A DNA stretch of 64,000 nucleotides from Sclerurus mexicanus (Eukaryota; Chordata; Aves; Passeriformes; Furnariidae), in assembly GCA_013396755.1 (NCBI GenBank), contig VWZF01001872.1, positions 203,041 to 267,040 on the forward strand. The letters run 5' to 3'. Below the pieces are notes generated by a model. The model was not told the origin of the DNA, did no database searches, and saw nothing but the letters and a program-made list of their open reading frames with translations. Positions 1 to 11,600 of the stretch are shown here, one piece after another. The translations under genes and the position numbers were made by a program. Positions within the stretch are counted from its first letter, which is position 1; each line of letters begins with the position of its first letter.

Positions 1-246
1 TTTAAAACAATTTCTGCTTCTCATTTTTTTTTTAATATATTCATTTCATGCAGAGCTGTTCTAAAGCCCTGGTTTTGTCCATACATCTTCTGACGCTCTT
101 ATGCCTAGGGAGAGAGACTTTTGCAATCACTGGCTCAGCCTGCTCTGACACTCTTGGTCCCTCAAAGAATGTTATTCAGTGCTGCTACTTTCACCAGGGC
201 TTCACCGATGCTTCCTTTCCAGTAACTGTCAGAACACCTGCTGCAG

Positions 247-645
247 AAGGGAGAGGCTGAGAGCTGGAACTGCTCAGCCTGGAGGAGAGAAGTCTCAGGG
301 AGGTCCTACCCATGTGTATCAATACCTGATGAGAGGAGTAAAGGATATGGACTTCTCAGTTGTGCCCAATGACAGGGCAAGAAGCAGTGGGCACAGACTG
401 AATAGTGGGATGTCCTATTTAAACATAATAAAACACTTTTTCTGTGTTTAAATAGTCAAATGCTGGAGCAGGTTGCCTGGAGAGGTTCTGGTGCCTCCAT
501 ACATGAAGATATTCAAACCCAAACTGTATGTGACTTTGAGCAATCTGCTGTAGTTCATGCCAGTTGAGCAGGGAAGTTGGACAAGGTAATCTCCAGGGGA
601 CCTTCTGACCTCAGCCATTCTGTGGTTCTGCAATTCTGTTAAAGA
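247..645 (+). repeat. CR1 LINE, 3' end fragment (sense)
   Basis: The sequence follows the 3' region of avian CR1 elements: 'ctgctcagcctggagga', then 'tgtatcaatacctgatgag', 'cccaatgacagggcaagaag', 'ctggagcaggttgcctggag' and a terminal 'cagccattctgtggttctg' with the short ATTCTGTG-like tail repeat. It is 5'-truncated, as is usual for CR1, and carries many substitutions, so it is an old copy. Boundaries are approximate and come from memory of the consensus, not from an alignment. Confidence 0.85.
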
Positions 646-2484
646 TGAGGCCAAACAGATTTTGAATAGTCTGGAGGAGAATGGCAGTCTTATCCAAAAA
701 ACCTGTGTGAGCTAATGGAAACCTCTCAAACAGCTTTCCTTGGCTTTGGATCAGATCATTAAAGAAACTTGTAAGAGAGAGGAAAGTGGAAAGCTGAAGT
801 TGTGTTGCATAGACCCCAGGAGGCAAACACTTTATTTGTGCCCCCTTTTTGGTGCAGTCTTCTGAGAAGAGATCTCTGGTTTTGAAGTCTACATCAAGGG
901 TGGGCTCTGTATGCATTACTTTGTACAGCACTTAGGATAAACTTAGGGATAGCGATAACACATTCTTGAAATCACCTTATGGCATAATTGGCACAGTAGA
1001 ACTAGTGCCCTGCTCCTGTCTGATTTTGCAGCTGAAGGTAGCTCTCTGAAAACAGGGTGGGAGAGTGTAGAAAGAATTAATAATCTTCTAGATCAGATTG
1101 TGCAGGTTAGTCATAAATCACTGTCAGAGAATGAGCATGGAAGACTTGCTCAGAACAAACCATAGTTGTTGAGTGTCTTTCAGAAGTGATCAAAGATACA
1201 GGCCACTGTTTTAGGTTCAGTTCTGCAAGGACTGAAAAAGGATGCACTCAGTGGGTTATATTTTAAGTGGGTAATTTCATGGCTGTATTATTTAAAAAAG
1301 ATACAATAAAGTTGTCTGACAGAGGAAACTGAGCAGATGTGTTGCTATGAGGTGCGTAAAACACCCGAGAATTATGGTTCTGAGAGAGGTTGGAGGTCTA
1401 TTCTCATTAGCTCTACATCACAGCTTTGCAATGGGAACACTGGAAAAATATCACAGAAATGTGCCCTCTTTTAGAGCTAAAATACTGTAAATGAGTTCTT
1501 GGATAAATGTCTATCAGGCCTTAAGACTCCTTCAGGAGGAGAGGGATGGTGAGGAAGGGGCAGATAGAGGGTGAGGAGAACACAGAAAAGGTAAGACAAA
1601 TACACCATTTTTATCTTCTTTTTTAGTATATAAATTAAGTGGCACTTGAGGAAATTAAAAGGTGACAAATTAATAAATAGGAGGGAATGATTTTTAATGT
1701 AAAGTATAATTAGCCAATGTAGCTCACGGCTGCCAACTATTATCGAAGCAGATATTTTAGTAAGATTATCAACAAAGGATTCAAATGAATAAGCAAAGCA
1801 TCTGTAGGGACACCAGTGTAGCTGAGAAAACAATTATAAGGACTATCAATCCTCATGCTTTAGGCCATAAACAGATCACCAGCTGGGGTCAGAAATGCAA
1901 TTTCTCCCCATAGTTACTGAATAATTTAGGCACATTGTGGGGTTTTATCCAGGGTTTGTCGCTGCTGGAAGCAGAATAACCAGATGGACTACTGGCAACT
2001 CTTTTCCCCCAGGTTCCTCTCAGAAGGGAAGAGCGAGACTTCTTGCCTTGTGTTGTACCCTCTTCTCAGAAGGGCAATAATCACTAGGCTCAGATAGAGA
2101 TCAGCCTATCCCTTCTGATTTAGATCCCTAGATCTTAGAGATCTCTGATGCATTTGGGTACAGGTCACTGTGGAAAGTCTCTTCCATGTATTTGGAAGAC
2201 TCAGTAAACTAATGAGGGGAGAGATTCAGCAAACCAACAGGAGAGAAGCAAGTGTGTGTTTAACTACAGCAATAATTTGACTTGTATAAATACCTTAGGC
2301 CTTTTGTGCTACCTCTACTTTCCCTTTTTTAAGAGTTTTGGCTTAATCAAGGAGTGAAGTAGTGAACTCATGGGGGAAAATATAAGACTGTAATAAATCA
2401 GCCTACCAGCACTTCTTTCCCTTGATCTTCCCATTTTGTTACCTCAAGCCTAGAGCAAGTTTCAGTCTTGATGCTTTTGCAGAA

Positions 2485-2506
2485 TTTTTCCTTGACTCTT
2501 TTCCAC
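2485..2506 (+). other. CACNA1I: U12-type branch site and AC 3' splice site of intron 1
   Basis: The stretch TTTTTCCTTGAC at 2485-2496 matches the minor-spliceosome branch consensus (TTCCTTRAY). Eleven bases after the branch A at 2495, the intron ends in CCAC at 2506. The reading frame of Cav3 (Pro-Trp-Phe-Glu) needs the exon to start with a single C completing a Pro codon at 2507. The only nearby AG, at 2481-2482, would bring an in-frame TGA at 2493-2495. AT-AC introns at conserved positions are known in voltage-gated cation channel alpha-subunit genes. The matching ATATCCTT donor lies outside the window, so the assignment rests on the 3' end only. Confidence 0.8.
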
Positions 2507-2618
2507 CTGGTTCGAGTGCATCAGCATGATGGTCATTTTGCTAAACTGCGTTACCCTGGGAATGTACCAGCCATGTGAGGATATGGACTGCCTTTCTGAC
2601 AGGTGTAAAATCTTGCAG
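2507..2618 (+). CDS. CACNA1I: CACNA1I exon 2 (provisional): domain I S1
   Basis: The exon encodes window residues 1-37; its first base completes a Pro codon begun in exon 1. The peptide begins WFECISMMVILLNCVTLGMY and continues with an acidic, cysteine-bearing S1-S2 loop (PCEDMDCLSDRCKILQ). The hydrophobic stretch is transmembrane helix S1 of the voltage sensor of repeat I. The loop with three cysteines is extracellular and typical of T-type channels. The match to mammalian Cav3.3 is near identity as I remember it; Cav3.1 has a clearly different loop (FRPCEDIACDSQRC). The donor GTGAGC at 2619 is a normal U2 site, and the exon ends in phase 0. The upstream junction is unusual: it uses AC rather than AG and is described under the splice-site entry. 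Confidence 0.93.
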
Positions 2619-5600
2619 GTGAGCAGACTTCCTTATTCTTGTGACGGTGTTTCAGTCCAAGTCACAAATTTTCACGCATGCTTTCCTTCAGCGTGTGGGC
2701 AATACGTTCCCAGAGAGGTTGGCAAGATTGTCCCTGGCAGTAAGCTATGCTGTTGTAAAATGACAAAAGCTTGCTTTGAGGAGGGGAATGGGGTGAGAAA
2801 GTGAATGAATGAAATCTACTTGTGGCCGTGCAATACAGAACAGCTGCTAATCTTCCTGAACCCACACATAAGCAGGGGTTTCCTGATGTAGACAGCTACA
2901 AGATATATAGCTCAGAGTTCAGCTAGGGTGGAGGTGGGGGGCGGCAGGCAGGAGGGAATAGCAGTGCCCAATGCATTCACTGCTCTGCTGAGGAGCCAGG
3001 AGTATTACTGATTCAACAGGTACTGTGGCATTCAGGATGCCCAAAGGGAGAGGAAATAAAAGGAATTTTTAGAAGGGCCCCAAGTACATCCAGATAGCTG
3101 TGCTTGCTGCTTCCCCAAAAAGGTGTTGGCAAAGGGTGTCACCCATAGTGTTGTTGTGGCTGAGGCCTTCAGATATTTGTCTGTGATTTTTATGTACCAT
3201 TCAAACTCTGTATGAAGCTGCATTGTGTCCTCAGCTCAGGCATTTGCAGCAGGGTGATGAGGAGTCCCACCTGGGGGACCTTGGAATAACACTTTTCCTG
3301 GGCAGGTTTGGACTTGTTGGTGCTGAGCCAACACCTCCTTCCAAGTCTGTGTAAGGAGTCTCTGAATCTGCATCAATTACTTTACCTGTGGGGGAAAAAC
3401 AGCTGTAGAAACCCCCTATGAACATGAGCAGCAGGAAGCTATGATGCCAGTACTGCTTGGGAGAAGCTTTTCCAGCCCTTCTTCAAACTCATTTTCAGAA
3501 TAATTTGTATTGTTGCAACGTTCTGTGTTTTAAAGTCCAAGGTTGAGAATGCTTACCAGATGTTCTCTTGGGTTTATGTTTGGCAGGTATTTGATGATTT
3601 TATTTTCATCTTCTTTGCCATGGAAATGGTCTTAAAGATGGTTGCCCTGGGGATCTTCGGCAAGAAGTGTTACCTTGGAGATACCTGGAACCGCCTGGAT
3701 TTCTTCATTGTCATGGCTGGGTAGGTTGATAGTTTCTGGGTTTATTAGTTCTGTGTTTACCAGGGTCTTGCATGGAGCAGAAATTACGTGACTGAGGGGG
3801 AAGTTTTTACTCTGGTGCTATTCCAGTACATCTGCCAAACTGGAATCAGGCATCCTGGGGTTAGCAGTCTATGGAAGAAAGAATAGACAAGGTAGCCTAC
3901 TTCCCCAGCTGATGTGCAGCCTTCTGTCTAGCACAACTTGAGCAGAGGGTATTAATTTGTATGACCTGAAGAGCTAGCCCAGAAACTTTTCTGGTTTTTT
4001 TATTGTTTGTTTTTAAAATGTCCGAGTAGAAGAGGCATAACCTTTACCAGAACCAAAGTAAAGTTAGTGTTTCTGTTTCCAGCAGGAGTGTTTAGAAGGT
4101 AGGAATGTAAATTTTGTTACTCAGGGCTTTTTGTCTTCGTATTGCACCAGCGTTACCCACAGTACTATGGGGACAAGCTGACATTTGAGTATTTTTTTAC
4201 AACAAAGTTGCTATGGTGAAGCTCTGATTTTTTTCCCCTCTGCCTGTATGAAGTGGAAAGTCTAACACGATTTGCCTTTTGAATCACAGCAAAATGTCCA
4301 TTTCTGATACCAGTGGCATGTGCTTTTTGGGATTCTAGTTGTCAATTAGAATGCCTTGTGGTATAATAATAAAAAAAGTCAGAAATATATAACATTGCTG
4401 TTCTCACAGCAAAAAGGTGAATATATTTTCAGAAAGAAATCCTCACTTCTCTCTTTACCAGCATCCACCATTGCCTGAAGTGCACATATTGCTGACTGAG
4501 CCAGCAGTGAGTCTGAGCTCACTCGGCAGAGTTTTCCCCCATGGTGTGGAGCAGCACTGTCTTTATATTTGCTTTTGACACAGTTATTCTTACAGCAAGG
4601 CTTGAAAGTCGTTCCCTCTGGAAGGGTGTACAGTTGTTTGCTTCTGGGAGGAGCAGAGAGTTTCAAACTCAGTGCAGTTGTAAAAGTTTGAAGGCTGATT
4701 CTCGACCAGGTAGTGCATGAAAGGAGGACAGGCAGATGAAAGCTGTAGGCTTTTCTGAATTAACACAATATATGTCAGATGGGAAGACCTTTCTTGTAGC
4801 TGAGCCTGCTGAGATTAACATCTGATTTAAAATGGCCTGACATGAGGACTGTGAGTTAAAACCCCTGATACGTGGTGATGAGAAAAGTCAGATCATTATA
4901 GGTTCTAGCCTGAGATCCTGGAGCCAAAATTGCTGGAGTCTGGGTGCAGGGAAAGCAAGACCCTAACGCAGCAGCCTGTGAGGAAGAAAGAAAAGAACTG
5001 GTGTATTTGAAAAGTGGACTTTGGAGTCCATGGTGCTCCTCCATGTGGGTGATATGCTGTGGTGTGCTGGGAGAAAGACTCTGTTCCAGATGGGCACAGG
5101 AGTACCAGCATATGAGAGAAAAGGCTTGGGAACTCGAGGTCTTGCCCTGCCTGGTGTGTCTGCAAGCATGGTGGTATGTGCGTGGACCTGAAGAGACGGT
5201 GAAATCAGTGGGGCAATGCTAAAGGAAAGAGGGTGAGCTCAAGTACTTACTTCATGCAGAAAATAAGTGAAATCTACACTACCTAGACAATAAGGGAGAA
5301 CACTCAATTTACATATTTCCTTCTGCCACCGCTGCTGGCAGAATTTTTAGGAGAGAGAGACTTTTGTGCATCTGATAGCAATAGTAGGGAAAAAAGCTCA
5401 TATCTGAACTCCTTTCAATGGCAAGGAGACTTAGAATCAACTCCTTAGATATAAAATAATCAGTGTGGTGGATTTTTCATTTCGGGTCCAAAACTGAAAG
5501 AAATTTGTTTCCTGATATCTATGCAATTGTCCTCATGAGATGTCAGGCTGAAATGATAATAATCTCATTAGAATATCTGATCTCAAAAGACTTCTACTAA

Positions 5601-8600
5601 AGAAAGATTTTTCCATTTAGTTATATAGAACTAATGACTATATAATGTATTTCGAGTTATAAAAGCTTGTGGTTATTAATTCACTATTCTTTGAAATTCA
5701 TTAAAATTGTCTGCACTTTTAAAATCAAATCCAAGGCTTAAATTTATCTTTGCATATACTGTAGGTTTTATTTAACCTGAAATACAAGCCTCAAGCTTTA
5801 TCCTTATTGATCCTATACCTGGATCATGGCCTCAGCTTACTCTGCTCCAGATGCTGTGTTAGCTTTCTGACTTAGAGGGAACAGCCTGCATTAGGTCTTG
5901 TGTGTTTTCTCCATGCCAGGGAGTTAGATCCTGATCACAGGCTAATCAATTTTCTCTAAGAGTCTTCTCCTTTTCATGGTCCTGGATTCTCATTTTCTGT
6001 AAAGGAGGTCATAAACTTGGCTGCTAAGAAGATGTCTGTGAAGTAATGGCAATGCAGCTTCTCTCAGTTTTAAGAAGGAGGACCATATTTCCCATCTCTT
6101 TCTTTTCTCTTCTCTTGTTTCTTTCTAAATAAACACCAACAAGGCAGAACAGGTTGGAATAAACTGTAGCATGGAAAAGTGAAGTGTAGGCAAGGGACAA
6201 TTCTGTTGGGCATTCCTGGCCAATTGAGATATCTCCCTCTGGCTCACTGCATGACAGCACATTTTATCAAAGAGCATAATGCCAATTTGCTGCTATTGCC
6301 CAAGATGGTGTTTTGGTTACGTAAACAATGTTTTCAGGCAATCACTTGTAGTGTTTTTTTTAAAGCTCTATAGTTTTAGTAAGTTGAATTCCCTCATGTG
6401 CCCCTGCCCTGCTTGCCCCTGCTCCCCACACAACCCAGCAGCTCAAGGAGGAAGACTCCATTGTCACTAAAACTGTTCAGTTTCCATGGTGATACGAGCT
6501 GACATCACCAGAACTTTCTCCCCTCTCGAACACTCCCTCCCCCAGCCACCTTCAACATGGGTTTTTTTCTGAAAGGATTAGAAAAAACCCCAAACAACAG
6601 TTGTAAGTTGACGCTCTACCTCATTGTTCCCCTCAGAGCTCCTAAAACCATGCAAGGCAGTTTGGTTTGAAGGATGCCGATGCCCTTGTGTGCACCAACA
6701 ACCAGGGTTGCAGATTCCGCTTGTCAGTGCTCCAGTTCCAACTGCTCGCTGGTGACAGGAGGTTGCAAGTTCCCAGACATTTCAAGCAGACTGTGTTCAT
6801 CACCAGCTGTCCTGGTGGGAGTCCCTCTTCCCCTGCATTTGTGATTAGGTCTTGTCTGTCGTCATTTGTTTCCCACAGCGATGGGTGCATTTGAAGAGCT
6901 TGATCCGAGGCAACTTCAGAGGGCAGCTTCCTAAAGTTCAGAGCCTACTATATGTTGAAAGTTGAGGTAATGCTAACACTAATCACATTGGAAATGTCAG
7001 CCAGAGTCTATATGTGTGTGAATTTAGAGAAAGAGTCACTTATTTCTGGGCTCACACTCATCAACTTTTTAAATCAGGCAGTTCTCTAGCAATAAGAAAG
7101 TGAGCAATTTCTCCTACTCACTCTGTTCTGTGAGACAGTTGTGTTCACGTGTGGTTGGAGATGCTACTGTTCCTCTAGCAAGGGAGATATCATCCCTTTG
7201 TCACTGACCCAAGTGTCACCCTGGCCTCAGAGGCATGAATTCCACAGATGGAGTGGTTGCTCTGCCTCTGATGAGCCAAGTGCTGTAATTAACCATCTAT
7301 GGTGGAAATTCTGTCTCTTTCCCCTCTTCTGTGACATTCCTGGGACATGGCTTCTCCAGTGTGTTGGTGGTAATATTGTTTCTGTATTCCAATCTGAAAT
7401 TTCCCAGTTCCTACAGCCAAGTATTGCAGTAGCCCATCCAGTCATTTATAGCATCTCCCTATCAGTTAATTCGTCTGCTTTCTTCATTGGCTCCAAGTTT
7501 TATTCATTGGGATTTTTTTTCCTGTCTCATCCTCTGAAGAGAGAAAACCCTTTCCTATTAGTAGGAACAGGAAACTTTGTTCCCAGCTGTATGTTGGTTT
7601 CATTTGTTCACGCTGGTATACATATTATTTGCATTTCCGGAGCAGTTCATGCTGTTCTATCGCTGACTTGTCCTCTTCATTTCTCTTCTGTTCTCCCAAA
7701 AATATGCTTCAACTGCAAAATCCACCAGTGACTTTTTTTTAGTTTTCTGTCAGGTTGTGATAAATAAATAAAGAACAGAGTGACAAGAATTGTGCATTAC
7801 AGAAGTACATCTGCTCACAAATGAGTCCCCATTTAGTGTTGCGTGTGAGGTTTATTACTTAGCCAGTTTTTTTCTCCAGCTAATGTATGTCATGATGATT
7901 TCATATCATTCCAGCCATATCAACATAATTACTTGTGTGAACCAGGCTTGTAATCTCATAAGAAATTATAGCACATTAGTTTGATGATGTCTATTTTTCC
8001 TTAAACTTGTGTTGATTATGGTTAATTTTATTATCCACCTTTAAATCCATCTCTCAGAGCTACACATTGGCAATTTCTTTACTGTATTGTGATCAGCATC
8101 AGTCCAGTCAGCTTATTGACATCCCTGTGTACTGGCGCAACATCAAAATTCCTTTGACTGTTGGATGCTTTCCCAGTTCTCTGAGTCTAATCAAAAATCA
8201 TCAGGACTAGTCCAGACCTTTTCTGGCCATCTCTTCTAAAACTCTTCCATACAAATTGTTCAGGCTTGCTTATCTTATAATATCCCTATTTAGGCACAGC
8301 CTAAAATACTTGATCGCAGCTGGAACTGAAATTAGCTCATTATGATCTATGGTGTACATATATCATTTGACCTTCCCTGTAGAACTTTTTTTAATTGATA
8401 TTTTTCTGTCTTTTTACACTGTTCATGCCAGTTCTGTTTTCTTCTTCCAGTGATTAACTTGTACCATTTTATGTTCTCATTCAGTTCTATTAAATTTTTT
8501 CTACAATTTCCATCTCCTAATTTATATTAATTGGTAACAACTTGCTTTCTCCTGCTATTACCTTCCTGCTTTTTCTTTCTCTTATGTTGTACTGCATTTT

Positions 8601-11600
8601 TAGCTAGTTCATCTCTCTTGTCTTTATTGAAGAGTCTTAGATACCTGATAAATACCCCTAAATACTACTTGACTGTCATGCACAGTTCATGAATTGAGGT
8701 CTGACCCGTTTGATACCTGGAGGTATTTAAAAGATGTGTAGATGTGATTGGCACATGATGTACTAGTGGGCTTGGCAGTGCTGGATTAACAGTTGGACTC
8801 AATGATCTTAAAGGTCTTTACCAACCTAAATGATTCTATGGCTGCTTCTGTGTTGTTTCAATTTCATGAATATGGCCTCTAATCCACATGATATATCCAG
8901 TACTTTTGATGAATTTACTTGATTGGTACATAACACATGTAACCAAGTGTTTAAGTTCTTTAATAATTTTTTTAAAAAAAATTAAGTACTTATTAGACAG
9001 TGTCTCTGTCTTTCGTCCTTGAATACAATTCTCTGAATTGTAAGGCTGGGAACTTTCAAGGAAATTTAGATACCCCCAGTGCATTGCTCAAATTCAGCTC
9101 TTAGAGATGGATGAAGAGAATGCTTTTCTTTTATGATTTACAGACCAATATCAAGAGGAGTTAGTCAGCCTGTTGTCTAGTGTGATTTGGGCATGCCTAA
9201 TGACATTCATAGGACCATAGGTAATCAGACTTGGACAGGACCTTGTGGGATCTCCAATCCGATCTTCGTGTTCAAAGGAGGGTCAACAGCAAACTCAAGT
9301 TGTTGCTCAAAGCTGTCCAGTCAAATCTTGAAAACCACCATCTTTCCTCACTGCAGCCCCACTGCTGATGTATCTTTGTAACTAGTCTGAACCTCCATTC
9401 CCTCTTTAGATTGATGTCTGTTGTGTCTTGTTCTCCTGCTGTGTAACACTGAAGATTTTGGCTTAATCTCCTCAGTAACTGCCTTGCAGGTATCAAGAAA
9501 TTGCTGTTAAGTCCCACCAAAATCATCTCCTCTCCAGGCTGAACAGGCCTGCATCCTTCAGCTTCTCCTCACTGGGCAAATGCTCCAACTCTTGAGCACC
9601 TTGGTGACCCTCCATTGAACTTGATCTAGTCTATCAACACCTTTCTTTAACTGGAGTGCCAAAAATGGATGTGCTACTCTAGATGTGTTCTACCAAGTGC
9701 AAAGTAAAGGGGATAATCCCTCCCTCATCTACCAGCTGCACTCCAACTGATGCAGCTTGGTATGTCATCAGCCTTCCTCATGTGGTCTCTGTGTTGTCAC
9801 CTGCTGTGCCTCAGGTTCAACAGGTCTTTTTCAGCAGCACCTCTGTCAGTCCTTGGTCAGTGGGTCAGTCCAGCACAGATGCAGGACCTTGTGTTCATCT
9901 GTTGAATTTTATGAGGCTCTATTTCTCTATCCAGGAGGAATTCTGTACTTCATATGGCAGAAAATTAATCCATAAGTGCTCATTTCCAAATTGTCACTGA
10001 TTTTGTACTAGAGAATGCCTTTTTTGTCAGTGTGTGCTAGTCCCCCTTCCTTTCTGTCTACCTGAGCCTCCCTAGCTAGGTTAAAATTCTTGATTTTAAT
10101 ATTCCTTTCATGTAGATTTTCCCACCAGGCTTTCCTAGTGCCATTTAGGCTGTTTATGCTCATGAAATGGACAATTCTTATTCTCTTTATTACTCAGGCC
10201 CCTGGCAATGGTGTATAGACGGTACTATTTTTCTGCTCTTTACATCTTTTACTGCCTTGATTAGTTTTGTTCTTGATGTAGAGGTTCCGTAGAATTAACT
10301 TTTTTTCTAATATCATCGCTTTCCACTTTGGTCTTTCATTTAACAATCTCCTGACTAGTGTCTCTCTCTTGGTTCTCTAAAACCTAATTATTCTTCTGAT
10401 GAAATGCACATTAATATTTCTGCACAGGATTAGCCCAAAGCTCTGCAAGTCTCATGCCCTATGTAGCTGTTTGTTACCAGATTGCTCCATCACATTTTTT
10501 TGCCTGTTGGCCAGAATGTGCCACTAAGAAGCTCAGCTAAATATTTCTTGTCCATCTTCTTCAGAAACGGACATAAATCTAAGTGTATAATATGTAGTAT
10601 ATCTATCATGATAAGGAAAACAATTAGTTTCAGAACACATAATCATGGGTAAATGCTGTCCTTCAGGTCTGAAAAACCTTCCTAAATTTGCTTTTTTAAT
10701 TTCATTTCACATACAGTATGGCAGCACAGCTCTCCTGATAACTTAGTTTCTTTCCAAAGCATCCTTTCTGAGTAGTTATGCAGCCTTTAGAGATGATTTC
10801 CTGGCATATTTATACAGCTGAATATCTCAGGCAAGCCTGGTAATCCCTTAGATTGAGCAGAACACTTCTTCTCACTCCCTGCTCCTTTTGGCTAGTTTCT
10901 TCTTCAGGAGCGCGTTATGCAGCTTACACACTGGGAGCCTGGAAAGTATTTCTATTAACTGAGGTATTATTTTTACTTTCTCTTTCTGATAGTTATCTAC
11001 TGCCCTTGATTTCTGCTTCCCCTAATTCCTTAGCTATTACATCCTTTGTCCTTGATTTCTGCTTGTCATGATTCCTTATCTATTGCATCCCTTCCGTAAA
11101 CTTGCAGTGATGATACTTCCCAAATTAATCCATCCGAGCTCTTTTCAATCACTGTGTGTACCTCTGAAGAGCAACTCTGTCCTTACGTGGAAACCACTCA
11201 TGGCTCCAAGTTCATCCTCCACATTTCAGCCCAGGGAAGGGAGCTGGCAGCTCTCTGAAGGATGTGAGGTACCAGCCCCCAAGCCTTAAATGCCCACCTG
11301 CTCCCAGGAAGCAAATTGTCACTGCGTGGTGCCCTTCCATGCCGGGAAGATGTCGCTTAGCCTGAAACACACTGATTTGCCTTAATCTCACAAGATGGAG
11401 AAGTGTGTTGCCAATCTTCTGCTTTTTCTTTGCTTTTAATTAACTATGCTCCTTCAGGGACCTGGTCAGAATTTGCATAGTTATAACTTCAAAATCTCCG
11501 ATCATTAAATACTTATTAGTAGCAGTGTAAACAGCAGAATGCTCAGAAAATCCTAGTTAGCTAAGGTCCAATCCAAAAAAAAGTTTCTATAAAATATGGT

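Larger units (their letters stand above)
1..2506 (+). other. CACNA1I: 3' part of intron 1 of CACNA1I
   Basis: This is non-coding sequence upstream of the first exon in the window. It contains one CR1 tail (about 247-645). No other exon, RNA gene or promoter was recognised. The intron appears to end with AC at 2505-2506, not AG, and so is read as a minor-spliceosome intron. Its donor is upstream of the window and cannot be checked. A 70-residue open frame at 48-260 has a hydrophobic start but runs into the CR1 and is considered accidental. Confidence 0.7.

Noticed and set aside
48..260. 70-residue open frame with a signal-peptide-like start (MQSCSKALVLSIHLLTLLCL)
   Set aside because: It lies inside intron 1, runs into a CR1 fragment at its end, and shows no family pattern, promoter or splice evidence. 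Hydrophobic starts of this length occur by chance.
2483..2506. Conventional acceptor AG at 2481-2482 as the start of exon 2
   Set aside because: It would place an in-frame TGA at 2493-2495 before WFE and does not fit the Cav3 peptide; the AC acceptor at 2506 does.
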